DNA of 64,000 nt, taken from assembly GCF_014898815.1 (NCBI RefSeq), contig NW_026515543.1, positions 3,100,001 to 3,164,000 on the forward strand, written 5' to 3'. Both the position numbers and the translations under genes were made by a program. Below the pieces are notes generated by a model that was not told the DNA's origin, did not search any database, and saw only the letters and a program-made list of their open reading frames with translations. Below are positions 1 to 11,473 of the stretch, in pieces (positions within the stretch are counted from its first letter, which is position 1; each line of letters starts with the position of its first letter). The DNA comes from Panonychus citri. Lineage: Eukaryota; Arthropoda; Arachnida; Trombidiformes; Tetranychidae.

Positions 1-87
1 ATGGGATCTTTATACCAAGAACACCACGAAGAAGATTTCTTCCTCTACATTGCTTACAGTGACGAGAATGTCTATGGTTCTATTTAA
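1..87 (+). CDS. Atg8: Atg8/GABARAP C-terminal end (partial)
   Basis: The window opens inside an open frame that reads MGSLYQEHHEEDFF followed by LYIAYSDENVYGSI and a stop at 85-87. This is the conserved C-terminus of the Atg8 ubiquitin-like family, and the YQEHHEEDFFLYIAYSDE stretch matches the GABARAP branch better than LC3. Atg8 proteins are conjugated to phosphatidylethanolamine on autophagosomal membranes. The conserved glycine (VYG) is followed by two residues, Ser-Ile, so the product is a pro-form that Atg4 would trim to expose the glycine. The rest of the gene lies left of the window, and position 1 is not necessarily the true start. A strongly pyrimidine-rich stretch follows at about 160-370. 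Confidence 0.9.
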   Translation: MGSLYQEHHEEDFFLYIAYSDENVYGSI

Positions 88-1477
88 AGCTTCTGACCTT
101 CATTTTCCACCAAGAATCACCTTCAAGCAAGACAGAAAAGATGATTATTTTATTCCATCGTTTTCCTTTCTTCCCTCTCCCATTCTCTCTCTTTTTTCCC
201 TTTAATAATCTCTCTTACTTCACTTAAATCTCTTTCTCTCTCTCTCTTTATTTCCAGCTCTTTCTCTCTCCCTTTGCTTTTCTCTATTCTCCCTTTTCTT
301 GTCTCTCTTTCACTCACTTACTTTCTCTTTCATTTTTTTTTCGCTTTCCCCAAGCCTTTTTTTTTCATTTACAGACAAAAATTTTACTATCATGTGTAAT
401 AAATGACTAAAAACTAATCATAATCCATTGCAATGTATTAATTGTAACTACTCTTCGTGGTCTCATTGTAAATTTATATCAATACATGTCAATTATTCAT
501 TAATGGTATTACTAAATTACTAGTTAATCGATTTTCAAAGCCTCCCGAAAATTGGCCTTCCAAATTGATTGCTAATCGACAGTTAAAATCTAACTGTACA
601 TTTCTAATGCGTAATTAACCTTGTCTCCTCCAAGTCACCTGATTATAATTATTTCTAATTCCTTTCACAATTTGAGTTACTCATTTGTTTTTGCTGTTGA
701 TACAAAAAACTCACAATCAACAATTTACGATCAATTGAGCTCATTTGGTTGTTTAAGAATTGGAATAAATAAAAACATCAATTAAATTGTTGCAAATTAA
801 TCAAAAAAAAAATCCAACAGAAAATCAAAACATCTTAAACAACAAAACTGAGTAATCAAGAAAAAAAAAACGCTGATTATTAACCAGTGACACTAATTAA
901 ATCACAGTTGATTGTTTATCCTCTTTTTTTTATTTAACTAATCAATGTATCGTTTATTAGATCAATGAACTATCTAATCTAATAATGAAAAGAAAATAGA
1001 ATCACTTTTGATAACAATTAATTACTTGATGGGAATAGAAAACAATGATTACAAATAATAATAATAATAATTGGTTTACATTTTTGAAAATCGTCACAAC
1101 AATCAAGTGATCAACTGTTTTCACGTGTTCTAACTTAATGTAATTAAATACGATGATTAAGATTATTAGATTACATTTGTTTGTTTAATTGCTAATTGTT
1201 AATTATATAAATTTAACTTTCTTTGTCTTCACACACACAAACATGTCAAGAACGTTATTAAGGCATTTATGTGTTTAGTTGATAGTTTGCTGACTGTTTA
1301 ACAGTTGATTGTATTTCTTTTGATTGATCCAGGTAAGGCAATTAAGGATTGAGGTGTGAGCAAAGGATAATGATGATGAAGATGATGATGATGATGATGA
1401 TTGTTGTTGTTGTTGTTGTTGTTTTTAGGGGTGGTGATGGTGATGGGAAAGGGAACAAAAAATTTTCAGGTTGGTGA
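88..1477. other. Intergenic region between Atg8 and Par-6
   Basis: I find no gene here. 160-370 is a long run of C and T (many TCTC and CCCTTT blocks), probably in the Atg8 3' UTR or just beyond it. The rest is AT-rich DNA with many CAATTAA and TTGATTG words. A compound microsatellite lies at 1369-1423. Confidence 0.5.
1369..1423. repeat. Compound microsatellite (GAT)n(TTG)n
   Basis: About eleven GAT units run directly into about seven TTG units, just downstream of the Par-6 stop codon on the minus strand. Confidence 0.85.
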
Positions 1478-2293
1478 TTAAGATGAAAAATATGAATTAT
1501 CATGGATTTCGTTATCTTCATCATCGGAAATTGAAGGTATTGATGAATTCAAAGGCCCGTTAAGGTTACTTTGTACTGCTGGACGGATGGTTATTATCAG
1601 GTTGGAAGAGTTGGCAATCATCATGTCGGTTACTTGATTTAGTGATTTACCTGTCACATCGATACCATTAACTTCCAATATTTCATCATTAATTGATAAT
1701 AGACCAGTAGATTCGGCTATACCTCCAGGCACAAGACGGGAGATGAAAACTCCAGGAACTCTTTCAATGGAATTGGGTAAGACACGGACACTGTTTCCAT
1801 CTCGAATGTAAAAGCCCAACGGTTTATCGGAACTGTGTTTAATAAGGCGAACCCGTCGACAAGATGCTGGAACAATGTCAACATCAATAATAGAAGAAAC
1901 CTCCCTAAAATCTTGAGGTAAACCAATTTGTGGACGAATACGATGGGAAGATGAATAATTAAAAGGAATGAATTCATTGAGAAAATTATTCTTTTTCTTA
2001 AAAGAATATTCCTTCTCCAAAGGAATATCTTTTCTAGAAAGGATCAACCGAAGACAAGGTTTTACCGGTGTAGCTAAAGTTACTTCAATTGCTCGACCCA
2101 AATTCTCATTATTGTTTATCGGTAATTCATCTCCTTCATTAGGGTCAATGTAAAATACAGAGAAAGCAACATTTCCTAATGAATGATTGGTCTCAATAAA
2201 CGAATAAAAATCGTCAAAATTTGATATACTCTCTTTGTTGGTATGATATCGACGGGTTTCAGCAATAAATTTACTCTTTATGGGAACCAACAT
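1478..2293 (-). CDS. par-6: Par-6 cell-polarity scaffold (PB1, semi-CRIB, PDZ)
   Basis: This single-exon ORF of 271 residues has the Par-6 architecture. An N-terminal PB1 domain (about residues 3-90) starts with the basic patch IKSKFIAETRRY used to bind atypical PKC. The semi-CRIB motif (QIGLPQDFREVSSIIDVDIV, about 122-141) binds Cdc42-GTP. A PDZ domain (about 145-240) carries the carboxylate-binding loop PLGFYIRDG and ends with a typical NSSNLIITIRPA. Par-6 works with Par-3 and aPKC at the apical cortex. The ATG at 2293 begins right at the PB1 domain, so the start is well placed. At 271 residues it is shorter than usual (fly and human about 345-370), mainly through a short linker and tail. 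No intron interrupts it. It is divergent from KDSR. Confidence 0.95.
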   Translation of the reverse strand: MLVPIKSKFIAETRRYHTNKESISNFDDFYSFIETNHSLGNVAFSVFYIDPNEGDELPINNNENLGRAIEVTLATPVKPCLRLILSRKDIPLEKEYSFKKKNNFLNEFIPFNYSSSHRIRPQIGLPQDFREVSSIIDVDIVPASCRRVRLIKHSSDKPLGFYIRDGNSVRVLPNSIERVPGVFISRLVPGGIAESTGLLSINDEILEVNGIDVTGKSLNQVTDMMIANSSNLIITIRPAVQSNLNGPLNSSIPSISDDEDNEIHDNSYFSS

Positions 2294-3206
2294 ATTTGAT
2301 CAGGCAACTTGTACTTGTATGTGTAATACTGATGAAGTAATAATAATAATAAATAAATAATTATACACTAAATGATAATCTAAATATTACCAACTAATAA
2401 TGAAAGTAATATGTTGATGATGAAGTGGAAAGCAAAAAAAAAAAATTATGATGATGGCGATGGTGAAGGTGAGGTGATGATCCTAATTGGTATTTTATGA
2501 GCTTGACACACAAATGAGGCAAAGGTACACTTGGACATACGAAAAAATGTTATTCACACTGGTTAATAATATTAATAAAACTAAACAAAAAATAATAATT
2601 AACAAAATATATAAAAAACAAACAAGATACAATTGCTTTCACTCAGCCCAACAAAACATATGAAACTCAGGTTCCAATAAAGGTAAATAAAATTGGAGAT
2701 TAGCGATTTTAGTTAACATATTTACCCATAGATGGCGCTGATCGAACTTCGTTTGTTTACTTTTTCTTTTTTTTCTAATTAAAAAATAATTGGTTTTTTT
2801 TTAATTCTTTAAACTAATTAACTTACCATTAGATTAATTGTTTACTTGTTTAATTTACCTCCGTGATTGTTTCTTAGGAGTCTTATGATTAGTTGATCGT
2901 TGGTTACTTTTGTATTTCTATTTACTTTGTCTTTTGATTTGATTGTAAATGTGTTGGAGTTGTTGATGTTGATGATTTTTTAATCATTACGAGTTAATTG
3001 TTATCTTTTAATTATTGTTTTTCTTAATGTGAATAATTTATTTTTATTTATTTAATTTGTTTTCTATCAGTATTGTGGATTATTACTGTTATCTGTTTTG
3101 TACCAAGTTGTATTGAGGTTTAATTTGTTATCTTGATTAGCTCTTAGCAACCAAATTGTTAAAACGTTACCTTTTGATTATTTGTTTTGATTGAATTGAT
3201 TATATT
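2294..3206. other. Divergent intergenic region, Par-6 / KDSR promoters
   Basis: Par-6 (minus) and KDSR (plus) start on either side of this 0.9 kb AT-rich stretch, which must hold both promoters. It has homopolymer A/T runs but no clear TATA box. The one GC-richer word is a CTCF-like site near 2730. Confidence 0.5.
2728..2740 (+). promoter_or_regulatory. CTCF-like motif in divergent promoter
   Basis: The word ATAGATGGCGCTG stands out from AT-rich surroundings and resembles the AGRTGGCGC core known for arthropod CTCF. It sits between two divergent genes, where such factors often bind. This is a single motif match, so it remains a suggestion. Confidence 0.3.
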
Positions 3207-4558
3207 ATGTTGACATTTGATCTTACCTTTGTGATCAGTATGTTAACAGTAATTTTATTGATGGTTGTTTCTGTGGTTCTATATGTGAGCTATGGTTTCA
3301 AGAGGAGACTCAACATTTGTGGTAAACATGTTCTGGTCTCCGGTGGATCCAAAGGTATCGGTTTGGAAATAGCGAATCAGTGTTTTCGTCAAGGTGCCAA
3401 AGTGACCATTTTAGCTCGTGATGAAAATGGACTAAAAGAAGCTGTAAACTATATTCTAAAAGAAAACTCTGCTACTGGAAGCTCACGAGAATCAGAAATA
3501 ATTTATTTCCCGGTTGATGTGGCAAATGATTTACCAACATTGGAAAAGATTGTTTCTCAAGCAGAGAATCAGCTGGGTCCAATATATGGATTGTTCAATA
3601 TTGTCGGTAAAGCGGTTTGTCACCGATTCTTGGAAACTCCTCATGAAGAATTTGATAACATGATGAAAGTAAATTACCAGTCAACCGTTAATTGTACTCG
3701 AGCTGTTGTTACTCAAATGGTTAAACGTAAAGAGGGTTTCGTTGAAATTACCTCATCAATGGCTGGTCTTTTTGGTATCTACGGTTTCTCAGCCTACTCA
3801 TCATCTAAATTTGCTTTGCTTGGTTTTGCCCAAACCTTAGCCATGGAGGTAAACAATTGAACAATTAACAACATCAAGCTAATCAATTTGTTCAACTCAA
3901 TCAATCACATGTTCATCCGTTTTCATTGAGGCAAACATAATCCATTTTGAGCTTGAACATTTCGATTCTTACAAATTCCCCCCTTAAATCATTACAATTT
4001 GATTGACTTGTCTTTTCAATTTTTCTTTTCCAGTTGAAACCTCACAACATTTCCATTACTATAGCTTATCCCCCTGACACTGACACTCCTGGTTTTGCTC
4101 TCGAAAATTCAACCAAGGTATATTTACCTTTTCCTTGATCTTCCTTTAATCTATAATTGAAATTATATTATCATTTTAATTCAATTTACAGCCAATAGAG
4201 ACAAAGCTCATCTGTGAATCGGGTGGATTAGTGTCACCATCGAAAGTAGCATCTTCTATTATCAAGGATACTCTGGTAAATTATTATTAATTAGAACGAT
4301 GAAAAAAAAAACAATTAATGAAAAATTTAACTTTTCTTTTAATTGTAGAAATTGAAATTCTCATCTACGTCGACATTTGAAGGATTCATTTTACGAACAC
4401 TGACCTCTGGTCTCTCTCCACCCAATGGTATTTTCTCGGTCTTTCTTGAAGCCAATCTAATGGGACCACTTCGACTTATCGGTTTATTAATTTTAACTCA
4501 TTTCAATAAAATTGTTCGTGATTGTAACACCAAAAGGACAAGTTCAAAGTCAAAATAG
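3207..4558 (+). CDS. KDSR: 3-ketodihydrosphingosine reductase (SDR family)
   Basis: Four exons join in frame: 3207-3848, 4034-4117, 4192-4275 and 4349-4558, giving 339 residues, close to the 330-residue KDSR family norm. Introns are short (74-185 bp) with GT..AG ends. An N-terminal membrane segment (about residues 3-28) precedes a Rossmann fold with the NADPH-binding motif GGSKGIG (about 46-52), the catalytic serine region ITSSMAG, and the catalytic pair YSSSK (YxxxK, near 198-202). KDSR reduces 3-ketosphinganine to sphinganine on the ER membrane, the second step of sphingolipid synthesis. The position that reads NCAG in most relatives reads NIVG here. The C-terminus has a hydrophobic stretch and a basic tail. 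The membrane anchor and C-terminus favour KDSR over other SDRs. Confidence 0.9.
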
Positions 4559-4780
4559 CCAATTGAACAAATTAACCTTCGCCAACGGCCCCAAAACGGC
4601 TTAACGATTCATTAATTGTTTTTCAATCTCTTTTTCTAAATAACTCAAAGCAAAACAGTCAAAAACATTTGATACTCATCAAATTAAACAGATTATTTTG
4701 ATTTAGAAAGTTTCAATCTTAATAATCGTCTTAACAATTTAAATCTATCTTTTTATCAAGTGACTTTAATAAAGTTCAGG

Positions 4781-4790
4781 TATTAAAAGG
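4781..4790 (+). promoter_or_regulatory. TATA-like element upstream of secreted-protein gene
   Basis: TATTAAAAGG lies 85 bp before the ATG at 4875, a plausible TATA distance for a short 5' UTR. Support is by position and match only. Confidence 0.35.
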
Positions 4791-4874
4791 GCATGAAAAT
4801 CGTGGCCATTTTCATTTTTGCTTTCGACTTGACCATCAAAAGTTAACCAAAGTGTTTGAATTTTTCTCAACAAA

Positions 4875-5372
4875 ATGAAACTTTTAATTATCCTGGTGTC
4901 AATTTTCATCTTAAATTGTGCTCCAGTTGATTGTTTAAATAGTTATCCAGATGAAGACGAAACTGGACCTTACCTACCAAGAGAAAGTTATTACAACAAT
5001 TACCCGAACCCTTATCATCCTCCACCTCAATCTTACCCTCAACGCATTCCCGATCCTTACGCTCAACCATATCCTCGTGCTTACCCTTACAATCCTGACG
5101 GAGGCCACCAAGAGTTCGAGGGAAGAGCATTTCGATTTCCACCGTTCAAAATGGTACCAGTTCAATTTCCATCATTTGGATACTTTGATCGTTCCAAAGA
5201 TTCACCGCAACCCTTGTATCCACCTCCACCACCACCGACTGACCAGTACATGAAAGGAAGAAAAGTCCGAAAATCGAAAAAAGTGAAAAAAGTGAAAGAA
5301 ACTCCGAACGCACCGACCTCTGACCCAAAAGTCACCTCGCCGACCAAGTGTAGTTGCGCAAACACATCTTGA
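4875..5372 (+). CDS. Secreted Pro/Tyr-rich protein, unknown function
   Basis: The 165-residue intronless ORF begins with a clear signal peptide (MKLLIILVSIFILNCAPVDC, cleavage near residue 20). The mature part is rich in Tyr-Pro pairs (NNYPNPYHPPP, DPYAQPYPRAYPYNP), then has a short aromatic stretch (FRFPPFKMVPVQFPSFGYF), a PPPPPP run, and a lysine-rich segment (KGRKVRKSKKVKKVK) before a CSC tail. I recognise no domain. The composition suggests an extracellular structural protein of cuticle, silk or a gland, and its neighbour is a cuticular protein gene, but that is inference. AATAAA signals follow at 5385 and near 5445. Confidence 0.7.
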   Translation: MKLLIILVSIFILNCAPVDCLNSYPDEDETGPYLPRESYYNNYPNPYHPPPQSYPQRIPDPYAQPYPRAYPYNPDGGHQEFEGRAFRFPPFKMVPVQFPSFGYFDRSKDSPQPLYPPPPPPTDQYMKGRKVRKSKKVKKVKETPNAPTSDPKVTSPTKCSCANTS

Positions 5373-6577
5373 GATATTTTTTTAAATAAATCTAAATCCT
5401 TATCCTTTTGTTTTGTAAAAATTATTCATCTCCAAGTGAATTTTTAATAAAATGTTTGGCGAAACAATCAACAGAACTGTTACCAATGTGAATGTCAATC
5501 AAATTAACGACAATCTAATCATCACAATATTTTTTATCCATTGATGATTATGTAAATGTTAATTTGTTAAAGTGTTAATATTCAGTTAATTGTTGAATGA
5601 CCTTGAATGATTTAATCATCAATCCTGCTGAACAATTAATAGATAATCTTTTCTGTATCTATTACTCAAGAAAAAACAAAGTAACGATTGTTGAATCAGA
5701 ATCAATTAAGCAATTTTACTAATCGTAACTATTGATTTTGTCTAATTAAGGGCACAATTTAGGGCAACAATTATAGTTATTGAAGATTGATTAACAACCT
5801 TGAATTGTTGCTCATGTTAATATAATTTTGTGTGAGTGGATGTGTGAGTGATTAAGAATTAAATTAAAAGATGTAAAACTTGTTTCATATTAGCAATTAA
5901 TGTTTTATATCCATGATTTAATCAACAACCAAAAAAGAGATTGTAAACAATTAGAATAACAATTGATTTCTTGTTTATCTTTATTTTGATTGTTAATTTT
6001 AATTCTTTACTCTATTAAATCCCAATACAAGGTAGAAAACTAATTTATTTTCATTTTTCCGTCATCTATTCAATTTGCAAGGACAATTTTCAGTCATTAA
6101 CAATTAAGATGACGATTAACTGTGATTGATTTACATCATTCTCAATAGTTGAATGAATTAAATCAACAAGTTACTACAATCAAATTGACAAATCGATTCT
6201 GATTCTTGATTATTATAATTATTTCACTTTTATTGAAACTTTTTATTTTCGTAACAATTTAACTGATCAATTGATCATATTGATATTTTGTAAGCAAACA
6301 AAAGCTTTTTTTTAATTGTTCAATTTTTCATTACTAATCATTTTAATTTCTATTAAAATCGATACAAAATTAATTTAGATTTTTCAAGAGCAATTAGTTT
6401 ATCAAGTGTAGCTGATTAATTTGTCTGGAGTTTATTGTGAACTTTTAATTGTTGGAAGTAAAAAATGACAAGATTAAACATGCAACTGGATTTAAAGAGA
6501 TGAATATGAGATTATCACTTATTTAAATTGTATATGATCACAATTTAATTGGATTGTACTTCTGGATGGAGTTTAAA
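5373..6577. other. Intergenic, no gene seen
   Basis: AT-rich sequence between two convergent genes. Beyond the polyadenylation signals of the upstream gene I see nothing I can name. Confidence 0.5.
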
Positions 6578-7475
6578 TTATTCACAATAACATCGAGAAT
6601 ATTTTCCCGACGGTGGATAATTAGACCGATACTGAGCTGGTGTAATTGGTACTGGACGATTGGCACTTTTAATAGATTGTGACTTGATTGCTGCTACTGG
6701 TGATTGGAATTGTTGTTGGACAATAATTGGAGATCCCTTGATTTCCGACCGTTTAATTGATGATGTTTTGGAGACGACACTTGACGACGACGACGACGAC
6801 GACGACGATGTGTATCTTGAACGGAAGGTATCGGCTGGAGAGTAATGGGTTTTGTGTATCACTTGTTCCCGTTGAACTATTTTCGATGGCGGTGGAAGTG
6901 GATAAGGTTGGATAATCACTTTGGACGATTTAATTGCTGACACTTTGGATGCTGGAGATTGTGGATAGATAATCCTAGATGAGGTTTTACTTTCTGTGAA
7001 AAAGATATTGAGTTAATCACTGCTGTTAGTTGATTGTGACAAGGAACAGATTAATTATTTCAAAAGGAAACCTTTTCTTACCTTGAACCTTCAATGATTT
7101 AGGCTGATTGTTGGTACTCTCAGGTATATCTGGTCCCCATGCTTTGTAACCATTAACTGCATCCGATGAATAATAAACTAATCGCAATTTACCATTTGGA
7201 TCAGTGTAACCATATCGACCTCTAACTACACCGAAATCATCTTTAGATTCTTGATGAAATTGATGTGATCCTGAAAGTCCAGTGTCATAACCGAAGTTGT
7301 AACCACCTCGATTGTTCAGTGATTGATATTGAATCGGATTATGAACATAATCATCACAAACCACTAATCCAACCATTAAGAAGAAAGCGAAATTAATCTA
7401 TTGAGAGAAACACACAAAGACGAACCATTAATTCAACAATCAAATTAGCGAATTTGATTAACTTACCTTTTCCAT
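6578..7475 (-). CDS. Cuticular protein with R&R chitin-binding domain
   Basis: Three exons on the minus strand join in frame: 7467-7475 (MEK), 7082-7397 and 6578-6993, giving 246 residues. Splitting the signal peptide after its first three codons is typical of arthropod cuticular protein genes. The joined N-terminus (MEK then INFAFFLMVGLVVCDD) is a signal peptide. Exon 2 carries the R&R / chitin_bind_4 domain: YNFGYDTG, then GRYGYTDPNGKLRLVYY and GYKAWGPDIPE, matching the family pattern of spaced Gly, Tyr and DP-G residues. The product would bind chitin in the exoskeleton. The C-terminal exon is Ser/Pro/Lys-rich with a ten-serine run (6783-6812), and ends with CYCE. R&R domains of this kind mark the genome as arthropod. 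Confidence 0.9.
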
Positions 7476-8642
7476 TTTTTCCGCTTAAAACTGTTGTTCG
7501 AGCAAATATTATTCTTAATTGTTGATTGTTAATGTTAACATGAACAAGAATTGATGATAAATGTAAGACTGTAAGTGGAAAACGATATTTACTATTCTCA
7601 TTTAATTGTGGGCGAATTGTTCAGAATCGTAAGTAAACAAATAAAAAATACGATATTCATAATGATTAACAACCTTGATTAGTGAGAAATTAAAGACTCT
7701 GGTTAATAATGTAGGCGATTAAATTGTGAAGCAACGATGGTTCATCAAAACGGAAAACAAAAATTAAGAAGGAGTAAAAATCGTTGAGAAGATCATTGAT
7801 ATTTAAATCTATCATCATCATTAACCACAATCAACTAATTAACTATTGACTTTTTTCTCCCTAAATTTACCATTAGTGATTTACCTTGATTTCTGATGGT
7901 AATTAATGTCCTCAACGCCTTTGTAATTAACGAACATCAATCCAAAGGAGGAAGAAGAAGCTTCTTAACCAGGAACATGTACAATGTATTTTCAAGTGCG
8001 AATAATAATCATCTTAATTGTTGTTCTTTCAACAAAATCATCCTTACAATTTAAGGCTTTAATACAAGAATATAATATATGTTTATAAAAAGAAAGAGAT
8101 TAAATAATCTACTAGAACATAAATTTAATAGTAAACATACAATGCGTAATGATTAAGTAAAGATGATGTTGGTTTTATCCATTGGCGGTTAATTTCTGAT
8201 GGAAAGAGTATAAATATATAATTATCATTGATTCCTTGATATGGTAAGAGGTGTTTAATGATTAAATCAGGAAGAGAAGGCTTCGTGTAATTAGTTATGA
8301 TGATAACTTTCCGTTTAAATCAAATTTATCTCCATTTACAGGTAGCATCATTTATCTTTGTCCTTTCCAATTGTGGATTTTAAATTGTTGCTTCAATTGT
8401 TGTGAAAAAAATGGTATTTAAAAAATTAAGTCTCTATCTTTCTGAATTGGTAAATTTGTCGATATTGTGATTGTATGTGTGTCTTCACATAGAGCTAGTG
8501 TCCGGTAGTTTCGTTGTTTCTTTTTACTTGAGGCTCGATTTTGTAATATAAACAAGAAGAAATGTCCATTAGTCTTTCACATTCAATGTAGATTTTGTAT
8601 AAATAATTAATAATTAATTGTTCTCCTAATTTGTATAGACAT
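7476..8642. other. Intergenic, no gene seen
   Basis: This holds the promoter side of the cuticular gene and the 3' side of Sfmbt. AT-rich, without an ORF or RNA gene that I can support. Confidence 0.45.
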
Positions 8643-11215
8643 CATTGCGGTTTAATCCCTTTTAATGACTGAATCAAGGCATATATTTTGAGCGAAGGTC
8701 CTAGTTTTTTATTAGTTAATTCTAATACTTCGTCCGTGGTCAATTGTAATAATCGAGATCCATTGATTTGCTAAAAAATTTAAAAGATGGAGAGAGAGAA
8801 AAAGAAAATTAATCTATTATCAATATAATCCTTTATTATTTTGGTATGGATTATGATAGTTACCGCTCTTGCAAAAGATTGGACATGATTTCCGTGATCC
8901 TTGGACCTTAAAAAATTACAAACATCATTTACTGACCATTGACGAGGATCAGTTGATCTTTTGGAAGATGAAGTTGTAGTTAATGATGGATTGGATGAGG
9001 TTGGTTCTTGAATTATGATTGGTTGAACGGGTGAAGGTTTAACAATAACTGAACTATTAGATTCGTTAGCGAAAGAGGTTGAGGTAGGAGGTGATGAAGA
9101 AGTGCCCGTTTGTTGAGACCAATCGTAATTGTAAGGTGAGTAAGGTGATGAAAAAGACTCCATGAAATCTGAAGTTGAGGCTCTGTCATTTGTATTTGAA
9201 AGGGTCACTTGACTGTTATCACTGGAACTGGACACATTAAGGCCACCTCGTCTTCGCTTTTTATGACGACCTTTGTAAATATTACGTTTCTTTGATCTAC
9301 CATCAAGTGCCGATGAATAGGTTGTCATATGTGTATCTCCAGCATCACTTTCTCTTGGTGGTTCCAAGGGATAACCAACCATTTGACACCAGCCAATTGG
9401 ATATAATTCTGGTGATTCACAATCACACCATTGATCATAAGTTTCATCCCAGCCATTAAAATGTATTTTAAGCAATCGACCAACAACCTTGATTATTGTA
9501 GCAACACAGATTAATCGAGGTACCATTAAATCAACAGCTTCTATTAGCATTCCCTCTTTAAAACCATGAACGGGAATATCTTTTTTGAACAAATGAACAG
9601 GAGCAGCTCGAGATTTAGTTTCTTGGAGATATTCAAACCAATTGAATTCCCTATTATAACCTCTTGGTGGAGTGAGAGGAATGTTGTTTAACATACAAAA
9701 TCCGGCAGGAAATATATTTGGACTTAAAACATGATAACAGAACCAATCGGATCCATCGTTGGCCATCATCCCGTCAATTCCGACCATTAAGAAATGATTT
9801 CGTAAAACTTTGGTCACGGTGGCAACACAGATATTGGATAGGTTTAATGGATCTATTGCCTCTAATTTCATCCCTTCGGTGAATCGGTAATCGGCCATGT
9901 TCACTGTTGGATGAGGTCTTTGTACAGGAAATAAAGACCAATATGCGTCATTGTCGTCAAATGTTTTGTGAATCGTTTTCTCTAAAGATGAACGAGCATA
10001 TTCTTGGGTCGCTTTAAGTTCATGGCCAACAACCTGAGCCCAACCGATTGGATGGATTAAGGGTGAATTCTCATGACACCAGAAACCTGAATTGTCCTCA
10101 TTTTCACCTTCATAGTTTAAATGTAATCGATTTCCAATAATTTTGTCAATAGTTGCAACTCTAACGGCACTTAAACGAGTCTTATCAACACATTCCAAAA
10201 CCATTCCTACTCGAAAGCGACTTTTCATACTTTCTTTTACTTGATCGAAAAAATTTTCAGGTAAAGTTCGACCACCGGTTAACCTTTTAACAAGAACGGC
10301 TTTCCAATCACTGTATTTATCGGCAATCATTCTTGGTGGTATTAAAACTTTTCCTTGGGATGCACACCAGCCAATTGGGTGAAGTTGATTAGAAAATAAG
10401 TTAAGCCAAAAATCTTTTGTTCCATCGGTGTCAAATCCCTCAAATCTAAGCAGAACAAAGTATCCTGACACTTTGACAACTGAGGCGATCCAATAGTAAT
10501 CTTGCTTTGGCCTTGGCGATTTTGGTAAAGCAACATCACGATTTTTAACTTCCACCTTGAGACCAACGGTGATTAGACTATTCCAAACTTGGGACATGGG
10601 ACAATGTCTAAAGGATGAAACCGATGCAACAGACATATCATGATCTCTTTCCAGTAATGTTATCCAATTGAAAGAGTTTAACAGATATTTGGGTTGATTT
10701 TTAGAAGGAGAATTAACATTGTTTGACTTTTGAATAGAATTACTAGTTGATCCACTTTTAATGGATTCTTGGTTAACCGGCCTTTTCATATTGCTTAAAA
10801 TTGGATTATTATTATTATTACCTAATAGTGTTAAATCATTTTGAGCTTTTTGTTGCTCATTGTTGTTGGTAGTGCTACTGGTAGCTTGTTGAGGTTGAAG
10901 TTGTGGTTGTGTCTTGGATTGTTGTTGTTGTGATTGAGAGAGTGGCAGTGGTGCTGGTGAAATCACTGATTGAGATGATTGTTCTGGTGCTGGTGGAGGT
11001 GGAGGTGGAGGTGGTGGTGGTAGTAAGTTAGGTATCACTTGTGATTCTAATTGTGGCAATGGTTGTGATTGTGTTGATGGTTGTGGTGATTTCTTTGACT
11101 GGGTCACTTCAGTTAACATGTCAGCAAAAAGATCTTGAATGAGACTAATATTATTTGATGGAGAATTATTTTCAACACTTTTATCAGAGCTCTCGGGGAG
11201 AGTTGATTGGGACAT
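8643..11215 (-). CDS. Sfmbt: Sfmbt-type Polycomb protein (4 MBT repeats + SAM)
   Basis: Two exons, 8864-11215 and 8643-8771, join in phase 0 to give 826 residues. After a low-complexity N-terminus (Gln/Pro runs, a ten-proline stretch) come four MBT repeats at about residues 182-293, 300-395, 415-505 and 525-615, each ending in a form of HPIGWC or PAGFC. A strongly basic nuclear signal (KKRNIYKGRHKKRRRGG, about 640-656) and a C-terminal SAM domain (about 757-826) follow; the SAM domain is completed only by the short last exon (LLQLTTDEVLELTN). Four MBT repeats plus SAM define Sfmbt, the methyl-lysine-binding partner of Pho in PhoRC; Scm has two repeats and L(3)mbt three. I see no FCS zinc finger in the N-terminus, unlike the fly protein. 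Confidence 0.93.
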
Positions 11216-11473
11216 AATCTTTCATTTGATTGTTTGTAATCTTAAATAACCGAAAATCCAAAAAAATTCAAATCAAATTGACACTTAAAACATTAAAAAT
11301 CTATTGGTTTTAATTGCAACAAAACAAAAAGTGTGTTGAGTTAACATAACAAGGAAAAAATGAAGCGCGAAGTTTAAAAAATATTCTCATTTCAAAATGT
11401 CAAATTTTTTGTTCTTTTTTTTTAAAAAACAAATTGTCCAGATTTTTCTCTCTTCTTTTTATTTTGTTTCGAT

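Noticed and set aside
8696..8702. AGGTCCT in the last Sfmbt exon, same heptamer as the retrotransposon hairpins
   Set aside because: The flanks are not complementary (TTGAGCGA against AGTTTTTT), so it is a chance heptamer in coding sequence.
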